Shown one piece after another: positions 1 through 5,478 of a DNA stretch of 8,302 bases. The position numbers and the translations under genes are program-made. How positions within the stretch are numbered: the first letter of the stretch is position 1; every line of letters starts with the position of its first letter. Origin of the DNA: CAUZEO01 sp963578625 (GTDB lineage Bacteria > Verrucomicrobiota > Kiritimatiellia > SLOV01); assembly GCA_963578625.1 (NCBI GenBank), contig CAUZEO010000237.1, positions 1 through 8,302 of the forward strand. The letters run 5' to 3'. Under the pieces are notes generated by a model. The model worked only from the letters and a program-made list of their open reading frames with translations, did not search any database and was not told where the DNA came from.

Positions 1-394
1 GCCGAGCCAATCATTCTGCCTACCCCTTCAGTGGCCGAGGCTCACTGCACAAGCACCGTCTGATCGACGTCGACGTCCTGGATGGTCTGGGTGTTCCCGT
101 TGAGCCAGGTGACTTGCAGGTCGACGGGATCGGTTCGCTTGCCTAGCCCGAAGTGGAGCACCATGTCGTTGCTGCAATGCTCGCCGGTGCCGCTTTCCAC
201 TTGGCGCACCGGAATGTTTCCGTCGCCCAGGTCAATCTTCACCTGCGTACCGATGGCATCGCGGCCCACGTTCGCCTGGTTGATGCCGTCGACCTTCACC
301 TTGAGCCAATGGTTGCCGTTGCCCTTGTTGACGAACAGCTTGTAGTTGGTCATGAGATCGAGGTCCCCGTCGTCGTCGAAGTCGGCCCAGGCGG
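1..394 (-). repeat. Direct repeat copy A: 3' end of FG-GAP/UnbV gene plus flank
   Basis: This covers the last FG-GAP motif, the whole UnbV domain and 41 bp of 3' flank of the gene at 42-3479. It aligns with 3498-3884 in the same orientation, at roughly 80% identity by eye, with near-identity in the non-coding flank (shared blocks GCCGAGCCAA and taccccttcagtggccgag). Three length differences separate the copies: copy A lacks one 15-bp flank unit, carries an extra gtcgac hexamer (adding Val-Asp near the C-terminus), and retains 16 bp that copy B has lost. The repeat starts at base 1, so it may continue to the left. Confidence 0.85.
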
Positions 395-3300
395 ATTGGT
401 AGGCGATGCCCAGATTGCTTAACCCGGCTTCGGCGGTGACATCGGTGAAGTTCCAGTTCCCGTCGTTCCGGCAGAGCACGGGACTCTCATCGCCCACCGA
501 GCCACTCTCGATGGCGGTGCCCGCCCAGAAGTCGAGATCGCCGTCATTGTCGTAGTCGGCCAGGGCTGGCGCGCCGATCGATTCTTGATACTCAAGTTGC
601 ACATCGGACGCGCGGTCGACAAACGCGTACCCGCCGCCGACTCCCAGGTTCTCCAGGAACTGCGATTCGGGCTGGTTGGTGGGGATACCGAACCAGCCGG
701 CCGGATGGGCGAAGTTGGCCACGAAGAGATCGAAGTCCCCGTCGTTATCGAAATCGCCCCATGCCGCGCCGATGGTATGGGCGAAGGCGGAAACCGGGTG
801 ATTCTCCTGGAATCCGTCCGCACCGAGCGCCGGCGCCTGGTTCGAGAAGAAGCCGGAGCCATTGTTCACAAACAGATAATTCGGTTGCAACCGGTAATGG
901 CACACGAAGATGTCGAGGTCCTGGTCCTGGTCGAAGTCGCAAGTGATCACGCCGCGGCTGCGGAGGGGCGTGCCGGGTTCGGTCCAATTCACCACAAAAG
1001 AAGTCCCGTTATCGTTTCGCACAAGGGAATCGGGTTGATCCAACGGACCCGGCGGATTCTGCAGGTCAAATTCGAAGGCGGCGACGTAGAGGTCGGGGTC
1101 GCCGTCATTATCCCAGTCGCCCCAGCAAGTGCCCCGGTTGTCATTTCTGGAAGTGAGCTTGGGAAAGCCAACGGAGGCAAAAGACGTTCCCCCGTTGTTG
1201 CGATAGACACCCATCAGGCTCGGGCTGTTGTTGCGGTAGGCGTAAAAATCAAGGTCCCCATCGTTATCGATATCGGCGAAGATCTTCGCGGGTAGATCCG
1301 CGAGTACGGTGAAGTTCGTCCCTCCATGATTCTTCCACAATCGGAACCCGTCTCCCAGTTCCGGGAAACCGTCGTTATCGATGTCGCCCCACGCCGCGGT
1401 CGGGGTCAGTTCCAGGCTGGCGCCGAAAAACAAGGCGGCGGTCCGGTTCACGAAGCCGCCGTGGAACCCGAAGGGCTGCCGGTCCATCACCCGGTATTGC
1501 CGCCCGGGCACGGCAACATCGAAGGCGGATTTCGTGGTGTCGCTGCCCGTCATCTGGCTGCCGAGGTCGTTCCAGGTGGCGCCGCCGTTGTCGCTGTACT
1601 GCGGCTGGTAAGCCTTCCCGGCCACGGAGGGATAGGTGATCTCCATGGCCTCGTCGCAGACCAGCCCTCCGATCGGATCGCCCGTTGTGGTCAGGCTGGT
1701 CGCCACCGCAATGTTATCGATCATGGTCGGCTGCGCGGCGACGCTTCCACCGTCACCGGCGTTGGGAAGCAGTCGCAAGGTGTCGACCGAATTGATGCCC
1801 GGCGGCAACGTGGCGCCTTCGAGATTGAGCATCACGCCGCGGGCGGGATCGGCGGATGTGCTGCCCGGAACGACCGGCCCGATGTCATCACAGCGCAGAT
1901 CGAAGGTGGCGCGGTTCCGGATCCGGAAGGAGATCTTGAACCAGCGGTCGAAGGAGGGCAGTCCGTCCGGAACGTTCCCCGTGGCGAGAACGGTGCCGAC
2001 CTCGTCGGTCACCTCGAAGTCACCCGAATTGTTGCTGAATTCATAATACCGGACTCTCACCGCATCGGCGCCGCTCACGGTGTCGTGCAGGGCCATGTGG
2101 AACGAGTTGTCCCCCTCGCCCACGCTGGACGGATTCATTTCGACCTCGACGATGCCGTCCGCGATGTACCCCAGGGAGAAATCGGTATTCAACTCCGAGA
2201 GTCTGGGGGCGGTGTCGTTGCCCCGCCGCAAGACGAAGGACGAGACGGATCCGTCAAAGGTATTGTCGGCCGCGGCCAGCCCCGGACTGCAGCAGGCGAC
2301 CTCCCAATCGGGTCCGCTGCCGGTGTCGGACCGCCGCCACGCCGGCGAGAGGGTGGTGATATCCGCGTAGCCGCCATTGGCCACGCCGTACCGCTCGAAG
2401 TCTTCGGTCACGGCGGGCTGCGGCACGCTGCCCACTTCCACCACGCGAAACATGCGGTAGGGCGGCACGATGGTGGAGGTGAAGACCACTTCGTCACGTC
2501 CGCTTCCCACGGTCACACCACCGAAGTCCGTCCACACACCGGCGGTGAGATCGTCACAGAATTGGGGTTGATACTCTTCGCCGGCCTGAGTGGGAAAGGT
2601 CAACTTCTTGGAGCGGAAGACGGCAACGCCGTCGACCGGCAGGCCGCCTGCCTCCAGGATCACCTCCTGGGTGATGTTGTCGATCATGGTGGGTTGGACG
2701 TCGTTGGATCCGCCGTTGCCCGCGCCCATATCGAGGCGTAACCTGTCGACGCCGGCGGCGGGGCTGAAACCGCCCAGGAAATTCAGGATGGTTCCGCGCG
2801 CCGGATCGCCGGACACGGAAACCGGAGAGGTGGAGCCGATATCGTCGATGCACACGTCGAAGCTTCCGTCGGCAGAGACGGTCATGGCCACGCGGAACCA
2901 GCGGTCGAACGATGCGGGATAGCCGCCAGAATTTGACGAGACCGCCAACGGCGCCCCCGCGGACTGTCCGAAGACCTCGAAATCGCCGGTGTTGTTGGTG
3001 ATTTCACGAAACCGCACTTGGACTTTGTACTGGCCGGTCGATGTGTCGAAGAGCCCGCCGACGAACGCGGGCTGGCCGCCCCCGACACTGGAGGGATTCA
3101 CCTCGAAGGTGACCGTGCCTTCACTCATGGGCGTGATGGCGAAATCGGTCACCAGCACGGAGGCGGACACCGGGGAGGTGTTGTTGTCGCGCCGAAGCCG
3201 AAGATGCCTGGACGAGCCGTCCGCGGTGTCATCGGGAACCGAGATGCCGGGACTGCAACAGGTGACCTCCCAATCGGTACCCACGCCGGTGTCGTTCCGG

Positions 3301-3479
3301 CTCCACCGGCTGCCGGGAAGGGTGGTGGGATCCAGATACGAACCGTCCGGCACAGTAAACCCCTCGAAATCCTCGACCAAACTACCCACCGGCCCCGCCC
3401 CCTCAACTGCTATCGGCTCCACCCCCATCATGGCGACGACTAGAAGACTGCTCATGCAGAAGGTGGGAGGCCGAATCAT
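42..3479 (-). CDS. Large secreted FG-GAP/VCBS repeat protein with C-terminal ASPIC/UnbV domain
   Basis: The 1145-residue protein begins with a plausible signal peptide (hydrophobic stretch about 9-28, cleavage near VEGA), so export is inferred. Two tandem unrecognised modules follow (about 34-350 and 357-666). They share DWEVxCCSPG, NPSSVG, GDFEV, FDRWF, DDIG, DPARG and QPTMIDNI, and each ends in a YQPQ...W...YRV/FRV submodule. Seven Dx(D/Q)xDGxxx(L/F/I)-like calcium-binding motifs lie at about 699, 736, 788, 848, 909, 975 and 1032, typical of FG-GAP/VCBS propellers; the one at 848 is degenerate (DQDQDLDI). Residues 1055-1143 match ASPIC/UnbV (RDAIGTQV, RQVESGTG, LHFGLG, VTWLNG). In known families this architecture is extracellular; its biochemical role is unknown. 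The ATG at 3479 has no good Shine-Dalgarno sequence; Met9 is an alternative start that would shorten the signal peptide. There is no PEP-CTERM or other sorting tail. The start lies only 52 bp downstream of the degraded paralogue on the same strand, so the promoter may lie in or beyond that relic. Domain assignment is firm; function is not. Confidence 0.9.
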   Translation of the reverse strand: MIRPPTFCMSSLLVVAMMGVEPIAVEGAGPVGSLVEDFEGFTVPDGSYLDPTTLPGSRWSRNDTGVGTDWEVTCCSPGISVPDDTADGSSRHLRLRRDNNTSPVSASVLVTDFAITPMSEGTVTFEVNPSSVGGGQPAFVGGLFDTSTGQYKVQVRFREITNNTGDFEVFGQSAGAPLAVSSNSGGYPASFDRWFRVAMTVSADGSFDVCIDDIGSTSPVSVSGDPARGTILNFLGGFSPAAGVDRLRLDMGAGNGGSNDVQPTMIDNITQEVILEAGGLPVDGVAVFRSKKLTFPTQAGEEYQPQFCDDLTAGVWTDFGGVTVGSGRDEVVFTSTIVPPYRMFRVVEVGSVPQPAVTEDFERYGVANGGYADITTLSPAWRRSDTGSGPDWEVACCSPGLAAADNTFDGSVSSFVLRRGNDTAPRLSELNTDFSLGYIADGIVEVEMNPSSVGEGDNSFHMALHDTVSGADAVRVRYYEFSNNSGDFEVTDEVGTVLATGNVPDGLPSFDRWFKISFRIRNRATFDLRCDDIGPVVPGSTSADPARGVMLNLEGATLPPGINSVDTLRLLPNAGDGGSVAAQPTMIDNIAVATSLTTTGDPIGGLVCDEAMEITYPSVAGKAYQPQYSDNGGATWNDLGSQMTGSDTTKSAFDVAVPGRQYRVMDRQPFGFHGGFVNRTAALFFGASLELTPTAAWGDIDNDGFPELGDGFRLWKNHGGTNFTVLADLPAKIFADIDNDGDLDFYAYRNNSPSLMGVYRNNGGTSFASVGFPKLTSRNDNRGTCWGDWDNDGDPDLYVAAFEFDLQNPPGPLDQPDSLVRNDNGTSFVVNWTEPGTPLRSRGVITCDFDQDQDLDIFVCHYRLQPNYLFVNNGSGFFSNQAPALGADGFQENHPVSAFAHTIGAAWGDFDNDGDFDLFVANFAHPAGWFGIPTNQPESQFLENLGVGGGYAFVDRASDVQLEYQESIGAPALADYDNDGDLDFWAGTAIESGSVGDESPVLCRNDGNWNFTDVTAEAGLSNLGIAYQSAWADFDDDGDLDLMTNYKLFVNKGNGNHWLKVKVDGINQANVGRDAIGTQVKIDLGDGNIPVRQVESGTGEHCSNDMVLHFGLGKRTDPVDLQVTWLNGNTQTIQDVDVDQTVLVQ

Positions 3480-3497
3480 TTTCTTAGAATTCCCGTA

Positions 3498-3884
3498 GCC
3501 GAGCCAATTATTCTGCCATTAATCATTCTGCCTACCCCTTCAGTGGCCGAGCCTCACTGCACCAGCACCGTCTGATCGACGTCCTGGATGGTCTGGGTGT
3601 TCCCGTTAGGTCGACCGGGTCGGTGCGAGTGCCCAGCCCGAAGTGCAGCTCCAGGTCGTTGCTGCAAAGCGTGCCGGTCCCGCTTTCCACCTGGCGAACC
3701 AGGATGTCGCTGCCGCCCATGTCGATTTTCACTTGTGTTCCGATGGCGTCGCGTTCGACGTTCGTCTGGCTGATGCCGTCCACCTTTACCTTCAGCCAGT
3801 GGTTATCGTTCCCTTGGTTCACAAACAACTTGCCACTGTTTACGAGACCCAGATCCCCGTCGTTATCGAGGTCGTCCCAGGCGG
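3498..3884 (-). repeat. Direct repeat copy B: degraded 3' end of a second FG-GAP/UnbV gene
   Basis: This aligns with 1-394 with a constant offset apart from three indels. Copy B has an additional 15-bp unit at 3506-3520, lacks one gtcgac hexamer near 3580, and has a 16-bp deletion at the 3607/3608 junction. It begins 19 bp upstream of the start codon of the intact gene. That gene therefore lies between two equivalent junction sequences, with a unit length of 3497 bp. Confidence 0.85.
3506..3532 (-). repeat. Tandem 15-bp unit containing GGCAGAATRATT (minus strand)
   Basis: On the plus strand AATTATTCTGCC (3506-3517), a 3-bp ATT spacer and AATCATTCTGCC (3521-3532) form two near-identical units. 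A single unit, AATCATTCTGCC, is found at 9-20 in the equivalent position of the other repeat copy. The units follow GCCGAGCC at both places and mark the intergenic junction between gene units. Function is unknown; copy-number difference is the clearest variation in the otherwise conserved flank. Confidence 0.7.
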
Positions 3885-3990
3885 TACCGATGGTGTGGGC
3901 ATACGGCGCGAAAGGTTTATTGATAGGAAATCGTTTTTCAGGCGGCACGGACACGTGCCCGCTGGGGTAGGTCTGAATGAGCATTTCCAT
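3532..3990 (-). pseudogene. Truncated, frameshifted paralogue of the FG-GAP/UnbV protein
   Basis: The open frame gives 152 residues. Residues 31-128 match the C-terminus of the neighbouring large protein: one FG-GAP motif (DDLDNDGDLG, 39-48), then the first part of UnbV (NHWLKVKVDG, RDAIGTQVKID, RQVESGTG, LHFGLG). At residue ~128 a 16-bp deletion shifts the frame, so the last 24 residues are out of frame. The proper ending (NGNTQTIQDVDQTVLVQ, then TGA at 3554-3556) is still readable in another frame. The first ~28 residues do not match the intact paralogue, and the same frame stays open without a clear start back to about 4149, where the IS91-family transposase relic ends. The signal peptide, CCSPG modules and six of the seven FG-GAP motifs are absent. 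A 5' truncation linked to the mobile element is inferred; expression as a small protein from ATG 3990 is not excluded but there is no convincing ribosome site. Confidence 0.8.
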
Positions 3991-4040
3991 GGTCGAAGCA
4001 TAATAAATGTGACCGGATGAATCAACGTCGGCATTGTTGT

Positions 4041-4084
4041 CCGCACCCGTCGGTTCGGGGCGCGCCCCGAACCGCAGGGTGCGG
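4041..4084. repeat. 44-bp near-perfect palindrome
   Basis: Outer arms CCGCACCC (4041-4048) and GGGTGCGG (4077-4084) are perfectly complementary. After a 2-base mismatch on each side, CGGTTCGGGGCG (4051-4062) and CGCCCCGAACCG (4063-4074) form a 12-bp perfect inverted repeat with no loop spacer. It begins 66 bp past the stop codon of the IS91-family transposase relic, on the side where these elements carry their rolling-circle origin. A subterminal oriIS-type hairpin is therefore one reading. A bidirectional terminator is another, but only a short TTTT (4089-4092) follows on the plus strand and no T-run follows on the minus strand. Confidence 0.75.
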
Positions 4085-4149
4085 AGTGTTTTCGTCTGAA
4101 GGAGGCTTGGAAACGTGATAACAAGGCATGCCGGGCCTGTCGGAGTGGT

Positions 4150-4440
4150 TCAGCCGTTCGCGTATTTCGGTACCTGTTCGACATCGTAATCCGGAAAAGG
4201 ATCGTCCAGCCACGGTTCGATCGAGGGTTCACCGGGCGGGTCCGTCCCGGAGTGCACCCGTACCCCTTCACCATGACGATGCCGGGCAGGCCGTCGGGCA
4301 GATCCAGAGTAGAGCGCAGGTATTGGAGGAGGCACTTGTGAGCGATCCGGCACAGATTCTTGAGCAGATCGCGGTTGTAGCGGAAGTTAGGGGCGTAGCA
4401 TCTTGGGGATGCCGAAGGTGAGGTGGCGGTGCGCTAACCT
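4150..4440 (-). pseudogene. IS91-family transposase remnant (internally deleted, frameshifted)
   Basis: Two separate parts of an IS91-type (Y2, rolling-circle) transposase are joined. The first, from about 4431, reads HRHLTFGIPKMLRP, then TAA at 4387-4389. Removing one extra A there restores LRPYFRYNRDLLKNLCRIA, followed by LDLPDGLPGIVMV, the segment that normally precedes the HUH region. Near 4265-4275 the frame jumps to the family's C-terminal end: VRVHSGTDPP, EPWLDDPFPDYD and a final TGA at 4150-4152. The N-terminal zinc-binding part, the HUH motif (usually HPHLHA) and the catalytic tyrosines are all missing, so it cannot be active. Identification rests on remembered family motifs, not a search, but both ends agree with the same family and in the right order. 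Confidence 0.82.
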
Positions 4441-4757
4441 CGGTCTTCATCACGAATCCCCAACCCCTTCACCGATATCCGCTCTACAATGTTTCGGGTA
4501 TAAAAGAGACCTGAAATGTGGGGGTAGGGTCTTCGTGGGGCAAATTCTTGCTCCTCGGCTGTGTCACAGGCCCATTTCGCTGTTGCAGGCGTGAATACCA
4601 TCGAGTGCCACGTCTGTTTCGCTCCAGAGTCCTCAGCGCACAGTTTTCTTGATCTGAGTTGCTTAACAAGTTTGTGAGGTGCGTCAGCACGGCAAAAATA
4701 CTTGCCCAATAGCGAACTGTGCATTTACGGTAAACCAACTGGACGAAAGGAAAGTGC
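4441..4757. other. Intergenic region with no supported gene
   Basis: This 317-bp stretch separates the minus-strand transposase relic from the plus-strand PEP-CTERM gene, and should hold the promoter of the latter. Open frames exist on the minus strand (for example 4434-4724) but carry no recognisable motif or ribosome site. No convincing -35/-10 pair or terminator was found. One 11-bp direct repeat, ACCCCTTCACC, occurs at 4463-4473 and at 4262-4272, inside the transposase relic near its internal deletion junction. Confidence 0.5.
4746..4754 (+). promoter_or_regulatory. Ribosome binding site of the PEP-CTERM gene
   Basis: AAAGGAAAG includes AGGA at 4748-4751, six bases before ATG 4758. It supports that start, which also gives a clean signal peptide. 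Confidence 0.65.
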
Positions 4758-5444
4758 ATGAAAATATTCCGAATCACTTGTTGGCTGATCACATCAATAA
4801 TTCCATTGGCTGTCACCGACGCGGCCATTTTGGGTTTTGAGGAGGACTTCAACGGTGGCGACACGGCCAACTGGGGTGGCGGGTCTGAAAGGTATACGGC
4901 AGTTTCAACTGGTGGTGTGGGTGGAGGTCTTGACGGTTTTCTTGAGGTGGCAAACGATACTGGTACGGGGAATCTGGGTGGATCCAATTCCCAAGTTGAA
5001 TTTACTGGAGATCTGATCAGTGACGGAGTGACGAAGTTTTCGTTTTGGCTGAAGGATATCGGAGACGACGACGATTTGGAGATTCATGTGGGAGTCGGTG
5101 AAGCCTTCGCGAATGTTTGGTTTTCACAGGATGGTTTTTCACCTTCGGAGTCTGATTGGGAAAAGTTCAGCGTAGACATCATCGATTCAAGCAAATGGAC
5201 TCAGACGAAAGGATCGGGGACGTTCGCAGATGCAATCAGCAACTCGAACCGCCTAGTTTTTCGCCATGATCTCTCCCCCTTGGAATCCCGTCCTGATTTG
5301 ATTAGTGGCGAGTTCGGAATTGACCGAATCCGGGTGGTTCCAGAAACCAACACATTGCCGTTGCTTCTCCTCGGTTTCGTTATCTTCCGATTCAGGTGCC
5401 TCACCGTGGCGAGGGCACCGTCAAGACAACAACGGGCACACTGA
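4758..5444 (+). CDS. Secreted laminin-B-like PEP-CTERM protein
   Basis: The 228-residue protein starts with a signal peptide (MKIFRITCWL, hydrophobic to about 19, cleavage likely near Ala22/Ala23). Residues 28-193 resemble the laminin-B (domain IV)-like fold common in bacterial PEP-CTERM proteins: EEDFNGGDTANWGGG, FLEVANDTG, FSFWLKDIGDDDDLEIHVG, a W-x-x-F-S-V-D strand, RLVFRHD and a final FGIDRIRVV. The C-terminus is a sorting signal of the VPE type: VPET at 194-197, hydrophobic LPLLLLGFVIF, then basic RFR. In known systems exosortase cuts at this motif and the protein is anchored to, or released at, the outer surface, often with exopolysaccharide. Unusually, ~15 residues (CLTVARAPSRQQRAH) follow the basic cluster, where such proteins normally stop. 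No exosortase gene is in view. The next gene starts 34 bp downstream, so co-transcription is likely. Ligand and role are unknown. Confidence 0.85.
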   Translation: MKIFRITCWLITSIIPLAVTDAAILGFEEDFNGGDTANWGGGSERYTAVSTGGVGGGLDGFLEVANDTGTGNLGGSNSQVEFTGDLISDGVTKFSFWLKDIGDDDDLEIHVGVGEAFANVWFSQDGFSPSESDWEKFSVDIIDSSKWTQTKGSGTFADAISNSNRLVFRHDLSPLESRPDLISGEFGIDRIRVVPETNTLPLLLLGFVIFRFRCLTVARAPSRQQRAH

Positions 5445-5464
5445 CCCATATACGGGGGTGCTCC

Positions 5465-5468
5465 GGAG
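5465..5468 (+). promoter_or_regulatory. Ribosome binding site that sets the GSDH-protein start
   Basis: GGAG lies ten bases before ATG 5479. A GTG at 5305 keeps the same frame open, but it would overlap the PEP-CTERM gene by 140 bp and put 58 poor-quality residues before the signal peptide. ATG 5479 is therefore preferred. Confidence 0.6.
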
Positions 5469-5478
5469 ACCTGACCCA

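Noticed and set aside
21..30. TACCCCTTCA occurring at 21-30, 3533-3542 and 4261-4270
   Set aside because: The first two belong to the flank duplication; the third lies in the transposase relic, with different surroundings, and is probably chance.
1326..2741. Long plus-strand open frame (471 codons) opposite the FG-GAP gene
   Set aside because: It is antisense to a well-supported gene in GC-rich DNA, has no recognisable motif, and its sequence is what reverse reading of the repeats would give.
4041..4084. Rho-independent terminator reading of the palindrome
   Set aside because: The stem is strong, but no T-run follows on the minus strand and only four T's follow several bases away on the plus strand; kept as a repeat instead.
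4434..4987. Minus-strand open frames in the intergenic region and opposite the PEP-CTERM gene
   Set aside because: No motifs, no ribosome site, and two overlapping frames look equally plausible; part is antisense to a supported gene.
5305..5478. N-terminal extension of the GSDH protein from GTG 5305
   Set aside because: It overlaps the PEP-CTERM gene, encodes no recognisable sequence, and would bury the signal peptide; ATG 5479 has a ribosome site and a proper signal peptide.
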